Shown: piece after piece, positions 15,689-23,834 of the stretch
Layout: each line of letters opens with the position of its first letter
Position numbering within the stretch: the stretch's first letter is position 1
Assembly: GCF_039545795.1 (NCBI RefSeq)
Contig: NZ_CP154260.1
Span: 4,655,001-4,719,000 of the forward strand
Origin: Chitinophaga niabensis
GTDB lineage: Bacteria; Bacteroidota; Bacteroidia; Chitinophagales; Chitinophagaceae
Length of the DNA stretch: 64,000 nucleotides
Direction of reading: 5' to 3'
Notes under the pieces: model-generated
The model's database searches: none
What the model was told of the DNA's origin: nothing
What the model saw: the letters and a program-made list of their open reading frames with translations, nothing else
Program-made: the position numbers and the translations under genes

Positions 15689-16333
15689 ATGCCCCTTTTC
15701 CAGATACCTGATAATGAACTGATCTTTCCTCCCCTCCATAAGGCGGAACCGGATGGCCTGCTGGCCATCGGTGGGGACCTCAGTATGGAAAGGCTGTTAC
15801 TGGCCTACCGCTCCGGCATATTTCCCTGGTATAACCGTAAACCCATCCTCTGGTGGTCTCCCGATCCCCGTTTTGTATTGTTCCCTTCCGAATTGAAAGT
15901 ATCCAACAGTATGAAACAGCTGTTGAAGAAATCGCCGTTCCGTATTTCCGTCAATGAAAACTTTGCAGGGGTGATCAGTAATTGCAGCAGTATTGAAAGA
16001 GAGGGGCAGGATGGCAGCTGGATCACAAAAGATATGATGGCAGCTTATCTGCGGTTACATAAAGCGGGATATGCCCTCTCTGTGGAATGCTGGCAAAATG
16101 AAGAACTGGTGGGCGGTTTGTATGGCGTAAAAATAGGGCGATGCTTTTTTGGGGAAAGTATGTTTGCGAAAGTAAGTAATGCTTCCAAAGCTGCTTTCAT
16201 CACTTTTATACGGCAATATGAAAATGAACTGGCCATGGTGGATTGCCAGGTACATACACATCACCTGGCTTCATTGGGAGCCCGTTTTATCAGCAGGATC
16301 ACCTTTACGGATATTGTGCAGCGGAACCTATAA
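15689..16333 (+). CDS. aat: Leucyl/phenylalanyl-tRNA--protein transferase
   Basis: This is a 214-residue Aat enzyme, which adds Leu or Phe from aminoacyl-tRNA to proteins with N-terminal Lys or Arg, making ClpS substrates. Hallmarks are 'FPPLHKAEPDGLLAIGGDLS', 'AYRSGIFPWY', 'PILWWSPDPRFVLFP', 'GGLYGVKIGRCFFGESMF' and 'DCQVHTHHLASLGA'. The start codon touches the clpS stop codon (TAAATG), so translation is coupled. The last six bases overlap the end of the convergent VOC gene. Confidence 0.97.
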   Translation: MPLFQIPDNELIFPPLHKAEPDGLLAIGGDLSMERLLLAYRSGIFPWYNRKPILWWSPDPRFVLFPSELKVSNSMKQLLKKSPFRISVNENFAGVISNCSSIEREGQDGSWITKDMMAAYLRLHKAGYALSVECWQNEELVGGLYGVKIGRCFFGESMFAKVSNASKAAFITFIRQYENELAMVDCQVHTHHLASLGARFISRITFTDIVQRNL

Positions 16334-16717
16334 TGACTCATCCGCAGGTGGTTCCCACAATTCTATCTTATGCCCTTCCGGATCCATGATCCAGGCAAAC
16401 TTGCCATATTCAGATTCCTGGATCTCTCCTGCTATCTGCACACCTTCTGTTTTAAGTTGTTCCAGCAATGCCACCAGGTTGTCTACCCGGTAATTGATCA
16501 TAAAAGGTTTATCGCTGGGTTGCAGATAGTCCGTATCATTTTTCATGGTGCTCCATTCCGTGCGGCCTACTTTTTCCGGATCTTCTACCGTTCTCCATCT
16601 GAAACTGGCGCCCCAGTCGGTAACAGGTAAACCCAGATGTTTACCATACCATTCCTTCATTTTTGCAGGATCCTCGCATTTAAAGAAGACGCCGCCGATA
16701 CCGGTTACACGTTTCAT
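16328..16717 (-). CDS. VOC-family (glyoxalase-like) protein
   Basis: This is a 129-residue single VOC-domain protein: N-terminal 'VTGIGGVFFKCEDPAKMKEWY', quoted as VTGIGGVFFKCEDP and KMKEWYGKHLGLP, and C-terminal 'FAWIMDPEGHKIELWEPP' with the terminal metal-ligand Glu. The family includes glyoxalases, dioxygenases and antibiotic-binding proteins; the substrate cannot be told. It lies 5 bp downstream of a lipoprotein gene on the same strand and overlaps the stop of aat by six bases. A two-gene operon is likely. Confidence 0.85.
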   Translation of the reverse strand: MKRVTGIGGVFFKCEDPAKMKEWYGKHLGLPVTDWGASFRWRTVEDPEKVGRTEWSTMKNDTDYLQPSDKPFMINYRVDNLVALLEQLKTEGVQIAGEIQESEYGKFAWIMDPEGHKIELWEPPADESL

Positions 16718-16722
16718 GTGTG

Positions 16723-17649
16723 TTATTTTTTCTTTTTGATAAAAGTACCTTCAAAGAAACATTTGATCCCACGGTAAGCTCCACAGCTGGTTTCTTTGAT
16801 GCTCACCTTTCCGCTGCTGAATTTGAAATCCACAATGCAGGAAGTGTGTTTATCTCTGAACTGGCCGGTAGTAGCTGTGGTGAAACGGCCCACACCATCT
16901 AATTCTCCTACACATTCGCCTTTATCACGTGAAAAATGTATAAAAAATAAAAACTCTTTCGGTGTTTCCCCGTCACGGATGGATACAAGGTTCTGTTCTC
17001 CGGAAGCGTAATTGGCGGAGAACTTGTGTTTACGGGGCAGGGTATCTATGGGATTGTATAAACCGGTGGCAGCAGGTTCATTGGAATTGGTCATGATCAG
17101 CGCCAGACTGCCGTCCGGGTTGATAGCGTATACATCATCACGGGTGGAGATCTGGCCGGGAGCCTTTTGGGTTTCCGTGGTCACCCTCAGGTCGTTCCTG
17201 GCATCCATCACAAGCCCCATGCGGGTATTGTTTGCGGCGGTATTTTTTGCTGCCAGATGGCGTTGCAGGAATTTTCCTTCTTTATCATATATACATAACC
17301 AGGCAACACTACCTGCTTTGGTAGCTCCTTCCACGATAAAAAACTGTTGATCTCCTTTTTTGATATAGGCGCGGGGGAAGAATTTAGGTTTCTCTGCCGC
17401 TGTAAAAGAACCCTTTGCCAGGGTATCCGGCAGGAATTGCTTTACCACCTTTGCTTTGAGGGCAAATGTATCCGGAATACGGTGTTTCAGCGAATCCGCG
17501 TTGAGCCGGTAGGTTAAAGCAGTTTCAGGAAAAAACTCCCTGAAATCTTTAAAAGTGAGCACACGATCTTCATCATTGGCTGGTTTGGAAGTATTCGTAC
17601 AGGCCACAAACAGGCCAAACATCAGTGTCAGGAGTAGGATTCTGCTCAT
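16723..17649 (-). CDS. Hypothetical lipoprotein
   Basis: This is a 308-residue protein with a lipoprotein signal: MSRILLLTLMFGLFVACTN, where Cys17 follows the lipobox LFVAC. I do not recognise the family. Visible features are a mostly beta-rich mature part, 'EFFPETALTYRLNADSLKHR' near the start, and three further cysteines near the C-terminus in 'GECVGELDG', 'HTSCIVDF' and 'ETSCGAYRGIKCFFEG'. It ends with a lysine run. It is the upstream gene of a likely two-gene operon with a VOC protein and is divergent from mntR. Confidence 0.7.
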   Translation of the reverse strand: MSRILLLTLMFGLFVACTNTSKPANDEDRVLTFKDFREFFPETALTYRLNADSLKHRIPDTFALKAKVVKQFLPDTLAKGSFTAAEKPKFFPRAYIKKGDQQFFIVEGATKAGSVAWLCIYDKEGKFLQRHLAAKNTAANNTRMGLVMDARNDLRVTTETQKAPGQISTRDDVYAINPDGSLALIMTNSNEPAATGLYNPIDTLPRKHKFSANYASGEQNLVSIRDGETPKEFLFFIHFSRDKGECVGELDGVGRFTTATTGQFRDKHTSCIVDFKFSSGKVSIKETSCGAYRGIKCFFEGTFIKKKK

Positions 17650-17723
17650 ATCATGCTATAATTGGGCGAAAAGGTAAATATAATTCCATATATCTCCCAG
17701 AACTTCCTAATTTGAAAATTATT

Positions 17724-17741
17724 ATTTAGATTTGTCTAAAT
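17724..17741 (+). promoter_or_regulatory. MntR-type operator with embedded -7 promoter box
   Basis: ATTTAGA-TTTG-TCTAAAT is a perfect 7-bp inverted repeat, 15 bp before the mntR start at 17757. The promoter-like TAGATTTG (17727-17734) lies wholly inside it, so the repressor would compete with RNA polymerase. A half site (TTTTAGATA) follows at about 17746-17754. Confidence 0.72.
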
Positions 17742-17756
17742 TATATTTTAGATACC

Positions 17757-18416
17757 ATGAATTTGACGAACGCGGAGGAGAACTACATCAAAGCTATTTT
17801 CAAGCTACAGGATGGTACTGCAGTGGTGAGTACCAATGCCATCGCTTATGACCTGGATACCAAACCGGCTTCGGTGACGGATATGGCCAAAAAGCTGAAG
17901 GAGAAGAAACTGATAGACTATGAAAAATACCAGGGCATTACGCTTACAGCGGAAGGGCGCAGGTATGCTTTGCAGATTGTTCGCCGCCACCGGCTGTGGG
18001 AATGTTTCCTGGTAGATAAACTGGCTTTCAGCTGGAATGAGGTACATGAGATTGCGGAAGAACTGGAACATGTGAAAAGTGAAAAACTCGTGAACCGCCT
18101 CAGCGAATTCCTGGGGAACCCTACTACGGATCCGCATGGTGATCCCATTCCGGATGCACAGGGCAAAATGAGCAAATCGAAACAGCTTGTTTCGCTGGAC
18201 AAAGCTACGGCCAAAAGGCTGGAAGTGGCCGGGGTGTCTGACCAATCCTCCTCCCTGCTGGAATTCCTGAATGCCAAAGGCATCAGGCTGGGCACACAGA
18301 TCGAGATCATTGAACGCTACGATTTTGACAACTCTGTAGAGATCAAGATCAAGAATCAATCTGCCTTTACGATCAGTGAGCAGGTATCGAAAACAATCAT
18401 GGTAAAATCATTGTAA
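17757..18416 (+). CDS. mntR: DtxR/MntR-family metal-dependent transcriptional repressor
   Basis: This 219-residue protein has a winged helix at 1-65 ('NLTNAEENYIKAIFKLQ', 'IAYDLDTKPASVTDMAKKLK'), a metal-binding dimerisation domain at 66-140 ('LVDKLAFSWNEVHEIAEELEH', quoted as VHEIAEELEHV; 'PTTDPHGDPIPDAQG') and a C-terminal FeoA/SH3-like domain. The family binds DNA when loaded with Mn2+ or Fe2+. It is followed after 9 bp by an Nramp transporter, and a palindrome overlaps its own promoter. Control of manganese or iron uptake with autoregulation is the natural reading; the metal preference is not resolved. Confidence 0.93.
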   Translation: MNLTNAEENYIKAIFKLQDGTAVVSTNAIAYDLDTKPASVTDMAKKLKEKKLIDYEKYQGITLTAEGRRYALQIVRRHRLWECFLVDKLAFSWNEVHEIAEELEHVKSEKLVNRLSEFLGNPTTDPHGDPIPDAQGKMSKSKQLVSLDKATAKRLEVAGVSDQSSSLLEFLNAKGIRLGTQIEIIERYDFDNSVEIKIKNQSAFTISEQVSKTIMVKSL

Positions 18417-18425
18417 GAAGACCTT

Positions 18426-20306
18426 ATGAAACTGCAGGACCACGCGGCATCTCTCAGCGAAGTACATCAAAGCATAGATACAACCGGCCAAAGCACCAGC
18501 AAATGGCGCAGGATATTAGCATTCTTCGGCCCCGCATATTTAGTGAGTGTAGGATATATGGACCCGGGAAACTGGGCTACAGACCTTGCCGGTGGTAGTA
18601 AATTCGGCTACACGCTCCTCTGGGTTTTATTGATGAGCAATATGATGGCCCTGCTGCTGCAAAGTCTCAGTGCCCGCCTGGGCATTGTTCGCGGAAGGGA
18701 CCTTGCACAGGCTAACCGGGAAACTTATCCCGCGCCGGTAAACTTTGTTTTGTATATCCTGGCGGAAATAGCCATTGCTGCTACTGACCTGGCAGAGGTG
18801 CTGGGCATGGCCATCGGGATACAACTTTTAACGGGCATGCCTTTGATGTGGGGTGTTTCGCTGACAGTACTGGATACTTTCCTCCTATTGCTGTTACAAC
18901 GTTATGGCATCCGCAAGATGGAAGCATTTATCATTGCGCTGGTGGCCATTGTGGGTACTTCTTTCCTCATACAGTTATTACTCGCCAAACCGGATGTATC
19001 AGAAGTGGTAACAGGTTTTGTTCCTTCCCTGCCGGATGAAACAGCTTTATATATTGCCATCGGTATCATCGGTGCTACGGTGATGCCGCATAATTTATAC
19101 CTGCATTCTGCATTGGTGCAAACACGCAAGATCAAAAAAACAGAGGCCGGTATTAAACAGGCCATCAAAATAAATTTCTGGGATACCACCATTGCTTTGA
19201 ACCTTGCCTTCTTTGTAAACGCAGCCATCCTCATTCTTGCCGCCACTGTTTTCTTTAAAGCAGGGCATACGGAAATTGCGGACCTGCATGAAGCACATCG
19301 TATGCTGGAACCTTTGCTGGGCGGCAAGCTAGCGCCGATCCTCTTTGCGGTGGCATTGATCGCAGCAGGACAAAGCTCTACAGTTACAGGCACCCTCGCA
19401 GGACAGATCGTCATGGAAGGATATCTGCGTTTACGGATCAATCCCTGGTTGCGGAGATTACTCACAAGGCTGGTGGCTATTGTACCGGCATTGATCGTGA
19501 TATGGGTTTCAGGAGAAGAAAAGATAGGCCAGTTGCTGGTGTTCAGCCAGGTACTGCTGAGTTTACAATTAGGCTTTGCCGTTATTCCATTGATACACTT
19601 TGTAAGTGATAAACAAACGATGGGGCAGTTTGCTATCAGGTGGCATGTAAAATTGCTTGCATGGCTGATTGCCACCATTTTGGTGTACCTTAATATACGT
19701 ATGGTATATTCCGAAGCCAGTACCTTTATCAGTGAAAACCAAAATGGATGGGTAGATGCCCTGATCATCTTCATCGGGGTGGTATTTGTGGCATTGCTGG
19801 TGATCACTATTATCTATCCTTTCCTCAGCCGCTACCGTCAGAAAGGTTCAGCACGTATGCATCCTACGCAGGTTACATTGGGCAACCTGGAAGCGCCGAA
19901 GTACAAAAGGATTGCCCTGGCGCTCGACTTTTCACAGTTTGATGAAAAGATCATTGCCAATGCCCTGGCGCAAGGGCAACCGGATACGGAGTATGTACTG
20001 ATACACATAGTAGAGAGTGCTTCCGCGCGGTATTTCGGGAAAGATGCGGATGACTTCGAAACACGGAAAGACCAGGAGCAGTTAGATACTTATCTCGAGT
20101 TGCTGAAAAGCAAGAACATCCATGCAAAAGGAATATTGGGATACCGCCACCGTGCAAAAGAAATTGTACGGATCGTGAAACAGGAAAAGGCAGACCTGCT
20201 GATCCTGGGCGGGCATGGGCATACGGGCATCAAGGATTGGATCTATGGGGAAACGGTGAACAACGTACGGCACTATGTTCATATTCCTGTGTTAGTAGTT
20301 CAATAA
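18426..20306 (+). CDS. mntH: Nramp divalent-metal transporter fused to a universal stress protein domain
   Basis: This is a 626-residue fusion. Residues 1-450 are Nramp: the metal-site motif DPGN in 'GYMDPGNWATDL', 'MPHN' in 'GATVMPHNLYLHS' and 'AAGQSSTVTGTLAGQ', with about 11 membrane helices. Residues 480-626 are a UspA domain ending in the nucleotide-binding pattern 'LGGHGHTGIKDWIYGETV'. Nramp proteins import Mn2+ or Fe2+ with protons. The cytoplasmic Usp part may gate transport by ATP or stress signals, which is an inference. It sits between mntR and a thioesterase gene with 9-bp gaps. Confidence 0.94.
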   Translation: MKLQDHAASLSEVHQSIDTTGQSTSKWRRILAFFGPAYLVSVGYMDPGNWATDLAGGSKFGYTLLWVLLMSNMMALLLQSLSARLGIVRGRDLAQANRETYPAPVNFVLYILAEIAIAATDLAEVLGMAIGIQLLTGMPLMWGVSLTVLDTFLLLLLQRYGIRKMEAFIIALVAIVGTSFLIQLLLAKPDVSEVVTGFVPSLPDETALYIAIGIIGATVMPHNLYLHSALVQTRKIKKTEAGIKQAIKINFWDTTIALNLAFFVNAAILILAATVFFKAGHTEIADLHEAHRMLEPLLGGKLAPILFAVALIAAGQSSTVTGTLAGQIVMEGYLRLRINPWLRRLLTRLVAIVPALIVIWVSGEEKIGQLLVFSQVLLSLQLGFAVIPLIHFVSDKQTMGQFAIRWHVKLLAWLIATILVYLNIRMVYSEASTFISENQNGWVDALIIFIGVVFVALLVITIIYPFLSRYRQKGSARMHPTQVTLGNLEAPKYKRIALALDFSQFDEKIIANALAQGQPDTEYVLIHIVESASARYFGKDADDFETRKDQEQLDTYLELLKSKNIHAKGILGYRHRAKEIVRIVKQEKADLLILGGHGHTGIKDWIYGETVNNVRHYVHIPVLVVQ

Positions 20307-20315
20307 AAACATTAC

Positions 20316-20711
20316 ATGCAAGCTTTATTTCAACCAGGTGATGTTAAAACTTTCCAGCGTGTAGTACGGAAAGAAGATTGTGCTGCATTTGACAGCGGGC
20401 TGGTGCATCCGGTATATGCTACGTTTGCACTGGCACGGGATGCAGAATGGTGTTGCCGCTTGTTTGTACTGGAAATGAAAGAGGCGGATGAAGAAGGGAT
20501 CGGAACAATGCTGAGTCTGCAACATGTATCTCCTGCATTGGAAGGTAGTACGGTTGATTTCAGGGCTACCGTAAAAACATTAAACGGGCATGAGATCATT
20601 TGTACGCTGGAAATAAAGGTGGGGGACAGGGTTATTGCCACAGGGGAGAATGGGCAGAAGGTCCTGAAAAAAGAGAAGCTGGAGGCTGTGTTTCAAAAGT
20701 TGCAGCGCTAA
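20316..20711 (+). CDS. Hotdog-fold thioesterase, FlK-like
   Basis: This is a 131-residue single-domain protein with the pattern of fluoroacetyl-CoA-thioesterase-like hotdog proteins: 'HPVYATFALARDAEW', 'GIGTMLSLQHVSPALEGSTV' and 'DRVIATGENGQKVL'. The family hydrolyses acyl-CoA thioesters; the natural substrate here is unknown and the FlK-type Thr/Glu/His catalytic set was not confirmed residue by residue. It follows the metal transporter by 9 bp and ends before a terminator, so it is the last gene of the mntR operon. Why a thioesterase is under metal control is unclear. Confidence 0.75.
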   Translation: MQALFQPGDVKTFQRVVRKEDCAAFDSGLVHPVYATFALARDAEWCCRLFVLEMKEADEEGIGTMLSLQHVSPALEGSTVDFRATVKTLNGHEIICTLEIKVGDRVIATGENGQKVLKKEKLEAVFQKLQR

Positions 20712-20729
20712 CATCTGGCATGGACTGTT

Positions 20730-20781
20730 AAAAAAGAAAACCTCTTTCAGCAACTGCGGAATTAAGGTTTATTCTTTTTTT
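20730..20781. terminator. Bidirectional terminator between convergent operons
   Basis: An A-rich arm (AAAAAAGAA-AACCT, 20730-20743) pairs with AGGTTTATTCTTTTTT (about 20765-20780) around a loop of about 20 bases, between the thioesterase gene and the LytTR regulator gene. The stem has one bulge. Confidence 0.5.
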
Positions 20782-20796
20782 AAGAAGTGCCAGCGT

Positions 20797-21528
20797 TTAT
20801 AGCCCCAGCACTTCCTTCAGTTTTGGATATCCTGTTTTGCTCACTAATATTTTACTGCCATCCCGCAGGATAGCGAGATAAGTTTCTTTCTCATAAGGAT
20901 CAATACGTGTGATCTGGCTCACGTTCAGGATAAAAGAGCGATGCACCCTGATAAATTGCTGCGGGTCCAGCATCTTCTCAAAGAAAGTCATTGTTTTATT
21001 CTTCAGGAAAGGCCCCTCCTGTGTAACGATCTTCACATAATCATCTGCTGCTTCCAGGTAATGAATATCCTGTACCGGGATGATCTTGATCTTTCCATTG
21101 ATCTTTACCACTACCCTGTTATGCTGCATGGGCATTTCCTGCGAAGTGCTTTCCAGTAAGGCAGCGGTTACTTCTGTCCGCCGTTCCAGCATTTTCTGTA
21201 AGGCTTTATCAAACCGGTCGCGGGAGAAGGGTTTGAGCAGGTAGTCAATGGCATTCACTTCAAACGCGCGGATGGCATATTCTTCAAAAGCGGTGGTGAA
21301 GATCACGCAGGGAATTTTATCCACAAGTTCCAGCATTTCAAATCCATTGATCTTCGGCATCTGGATGTCCAGGAAGATCAGATCGGGTTGATACTGCTGG
21401 ATGGCTTTCAGTCCTTCAAAGCCATCATTACATTCCGCTACTACTTCTATCTGCGGGTGCGCCAGCAGAAATTCTTTCACCAGTTCCCTGGCCAGCGGCT
21501 CGTCATCTATCAGAACTGTTTTTATCAT
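20797..21528 (-). CDS. LytTR-family response regulator
   Basis: Read from ATG 21528 it is 243 residues. The receiver domain (1-115) has 'VLIDDEPLARELV', phosphoacceptor Asp in 'LIFLDIQMPKINGFE' and 'YLLKPFSRDRF'. The LytTR DNA-binding domain (145-243) has 'IPVQDIHYLEAADDYVKI', 'FIRVHRSFILNVSQI' and 'GSKILVSKTGYPKLKE'. It overlaps the sensor kinase gene by 26 bp; a longer reading to 21603 lies inside the kinase and lacks family similarity. It is the output of the LiaF-like/LytS signalling operon. LytTR proteins bind direct repeats; no target was identified. Confidence 0.94.
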   Translation of the reverse strand: MIKTVLIDDEPLARELVKEFLLAHPQIEVVAECNDGFEGLKAIQQYQPDLIFLDIQMPKINGFEMLELVDKIPCVIFTTAFEEYAIRAFEVNAIDYLLKPFSRDRFDKALQKMLERRTEVTAALLESTSQEMPMQHNRVVVKINGKIKIIPVQDIHYLEAADDYVKIVTQEGPFLKNKTMTFFEKMLDPQQFIRVHRSFILNVSQITRIDPYEKETYLAILRDGSKILVSKTGYPKLKEVLGL

Positions 21529-22570
21529 GGAGTTGTGGTACTTTAATGATGGTGGTAAATATGTTGTCGTTGATCTTCGTTTCCAACAGGTCCTGCCGCG
21601 CAAATAATAAAAACAATCTTCTGCTGATAGAGTTCAGGCCAAAGCCTGTTCCCTGGTAAGGCTGTTGTTGTAAAGACGGATCGAATGGATTGGAAACGGA
21701 TACGATCAGCACCTCGTTTTCTTTCCTGGCTTCGATCGCTATATTGATCGCCTCTGTTGTATCATACAACCCGAATTTAATGGCATTTTCTACCACGGGC
21801 TGCAGCAGCATGGGCGGGATCTGCATGTTTGAAACATCCTCTGCCGTATTAACGGTAGTGGTTAAACGGTGACGGAAACGAACTTTTTCAATATCGAGAT
21901 ACAATTCCAGGTACACCAGTTCTTCCTTCAACGGTATCCAGAGCTGGTCTTCTTTTTTGAGTGTGCCCCGCAGGAAGTCACTCAGTTTCTGGATCATCTG
22001 CCTGGCTTCTTCCGGGCGGATGGATACGAGGGCATTGATAGAGTTCAGGCTGTTAAACAGGAAGTGCGGCTGCAATTGCTGCCGCAGTTTATAGAGTTCT
22101 GCTTCTTTGGATAATTTCTCTGCTGCTTCTTTCCGGGCGAGGACCTCCCGCGTTTCTTCCATTTCGTACATGAAGAAGCTGATAAAACCGGTACCGGTGA
22201 TCAGCATCCAGCCTAATGCGAAACGGATGGGCAGTGTGTCTGATAACCATTGTGTATATATTACTTCATTTCCGAAGAAGGCCTTTAAAAGGCAATATAC
22301 ACTTGCCAGCCAGATCAAACTTACTACGGTGGTAAGGACGGCCACATTCACATATCTCCTGTTAACCGGCCGGTAATATGCCTGCATTTGTGTGATGGCC
22401 GCTACGGCTAAAAAAAGCAGGATATTATGAACAAGACTTTCCGTTACGGCAATCGTTAATCTCAGGTGCAGCCAGTTGTATAAAATAACGCGGTGCAGGT
22501 TGAGAAAAACGATGAAACCAATGACGAAGGTCCAGCGGTAAGGCTTTTCTTTTAACAGATGTGTAGCCAA
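21503..22570 (-). CDS. LytS/YehU-type sensor histidine kinase
   Basis: This is a 355-residue membrane kinase with four hydrophobic helices in the first 140 residues, a coiled coil, and the His_kinase motif 'LRQQLQPHFLFNSLNSINAL', where the His is the phosphosite. The HATPase part shows 'MLLQPVVENAIKFG' and 'GTGFGLNSISRRL'. It has no extracytoplasmic sensor domain of note, so it may sense the membrane itself or the LiaF-like partner upstream. The 3' end overlaps the response-regulator start by 26 bp. Confidence 0.93.
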   Translation of the reverse strand: MATHLLKEKPYRWTFVIGFIVFLNLHRVILYNWLHLRLTIAVTESLVHNILLFLAVAAITQMQAYYRPVNRRYVNVAVLTTVVSLIWLASVYCLLKAFFGNEVIYTQWLSDTLPIRFALGWMLITGTGFISFFMYEMEETREVLARKEAAEKLSKEAELYKLRQQLQPHFLFNSLNSINALVSIRPEEARQMIQKLSDFLRGTLKKEDQLWIPLKEELVYLELYLDIEKVRFRHRLTTTVNTAEDVSNMQIPPMLLQPVVENAIKFGLYDTTEAINIAIEARKENEVLIVSVSNPFDPSLQQQPYQGTGFGLNSISRRLFLLFARQDLLETKINDNIFTTIIKVPQLHDKNSSDR

Positions 22571-22573
22571 GTT

Positions 22574-22927
22574 CTATACGTTTAATTCAAAAGACTTCTG
22601 TGATTGTAACTGGGCTGCTTTCATCTGCAACAGGGCAATATAGTTGCTGGCATTTTCAGGCTCTTCTACACGGGAATACAGTTCCATTCCGTCTTTCAGA
22701 TCGTCCAGTGTATACAATTCAGGCACATTGATAAAGCGCCATTCTACCAGTTCCTCTCTTTGATTCTTAAATGCGTATTGCTCCTGTTCTCCGATCTGCA
22801 GTGCTTTTTTCCAGGCCTCTTGTTTATTGATAGCACTGATCAGGCGTAACTGCTCATCGAATTGCGGGAGGTGTTCTCCTTTTCCGCATATTATCTGGTA
22901 AACGATCTTTGCAACAAACCAATACAT
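22574..22927 (-). CDS. DUF4288-like small cytoplasmic protein
   Basis: Read from ATG 22927 it is 117 residues, starting MYWFVAKIVYQIICGKGEHL, followed by 'PQFDEQLRLISAINKQEAW' and ending in a charged helix ('YIALLQMKAAQLQSQKS'). The pattern matches DUF4288, a family without known activity. The longer reading to 22975 adds a low-complexity tail and was rejected. It lies 3 bp upstream of the LytS-type kinase gene and 76 bp downstream of the LiaF-like gene, so it belongs to the same operon and may tune the signalling. Confidence 0.65.
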   Translation of the reverse strand: MYWFVAKIVYQIICGKGEHLPQFDEQLRLISAINKQEAWKKALQIGEQEQYAFKNQREELVEWRFINVPELYTLDDLKDGMELYSRVEEPENASNYIALLQMKAAQLQSQKSFELNV

Positions 22928-23003
22928 GTTATTATGGTTTACAGGTGATGATAAGGATGGAGGGGTAAAAAACAATGAATAAAAAGGATGGCGGAAGGAA
23001 AGG

Positions 23004-23714
23004 TTAAAAGCTTCTCAGGTCTACCCCGCCAAATGTGCAGGAACCTTTGATGATCAAAGTTTTGCCGGAATTTGGCATGGGGTTTATCCCCCGTTTATCT
23101 TCAATTCCACCGAATACGGTGTTCACATCTAACTTCACATCCCAGTTGGAAGGAACTACTAATTCAACGCCACCAAATAAAGTGGTGATATCGAGTATAA
23201 CTTCTCCGTGAATGTCTGCCTGCATAAAGTTCAGTTCTGTGCCGCCGAAAACGGTGGTGATATTACCTCCTTTGAAATCTTTGGACAGCACTACTTTATT
23301 GGAGCCGCTGAAAATAGTAGTGGCCTGTAAATAATCATCGCTGGTGCTTCCTCCCCGCAGATATTCATCATATTGCTGTCTGCGGCTGGAAGCTTTACCG
23401 ATCAGGTATACACCTATAACTATCAGGATGATCGGCCACATGAACCGGCGCAGGTCCCATGCAAAAGGAACAATGTCATCTACCAGGAACACGGTACCTA
23501 CCAGCATCAGGATGAACCATGCCGGCCCCTGGAATTTACGTTTTGCGCCCATTATAAAACCGATCACGATCAGCAACATAGGCCAGCTAAATACCCAGTG
23601 CGGCATGCGGAGGTCCAGGCGGTCCAGGAAAAAGAATAGACCAATACAAAGAACTATCACGCCGGCCCAAAGACCATTACCGCTATTATCTTGTTGACGA
23701 TTAAGTCTGCTCAT
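23004..23714 (-). CDS. LiaF-like membrane protein (DUF5668 plus LiaF C-terminal beta domain)
   Basis: Read from ATG 23714 it has 236 residues. Four hydrophobic helices with the repeated pattern 'GLFFFLDRLDL', 'WPMLLIVIGF', 'VFLVDDIVPF' and 'WPIILIVIGVYLIG' are typical of DUF5668/LiaF. The C-terminal half is a beta-helix-like adhesin fold with repeated 'TTVFGGTELNF', 'TTLFGGVELVVP', 'NTVFGGIED' and 'CTFGGVDLRS'. LiaF proteins restrain a sensor kinase until cell-envelope stress. Here the kinase and regulator downstream are LytS/LytTR rather than LiaS/LiaR. The gene has its own well-matched promoter. Confidence 0.85.
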   Translation of the reverse strand: MSRLNRQQDNSGNGLWAGVIVLCIGLFFFLDRLDLRMPHWVFSWPMLLIVIGFIMGAKRKFQGPAWFILMLVGTVFLVDDIVPFAWDLRRFMWPIILIVIGVYLIGKASSRRQQYDEYLRGGSTSDDYLQATTIFSGSNKVVLSKDFKGGNITTVFGGTELNFMQADIHGEVILDITTLFGGVELVVPSNWDVKLDVNTVFGGIEDKRGINPMPNSGKTLIIKGSCTFGGVDLRSF

Positions 23715-23741
23715 TATTTTGTGTTTTTGAATTTTATGATA

Positions 23742-23772
23742 CAAATCTACTCCGGGGCTGTATCTGTATCAA
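23742..23772 (-). promoter_or_regulatory. Promoter of the LiaF-like/LytSR operon
   Basis: On the minus strand TTG (23772-23770), a 20-bp spacer and TAGATTTG (23749-23742) match the Bacteroidota consensus, ending 27 bp before the start codon. Confidence 0.65.
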
Positions 23773-23834
23773 TACTGCTTAGGCAGGAATGGGGGTATTA
23801 CCGGTAAAACCGGGGAAATTGCCGGTGAAAATGA

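Noticed and set aside
18902..19807. Minus-strand frame of 301 codons inside mntH
   Set aside because: Antisense shadow of the Nramp gene with no recognisable motif.
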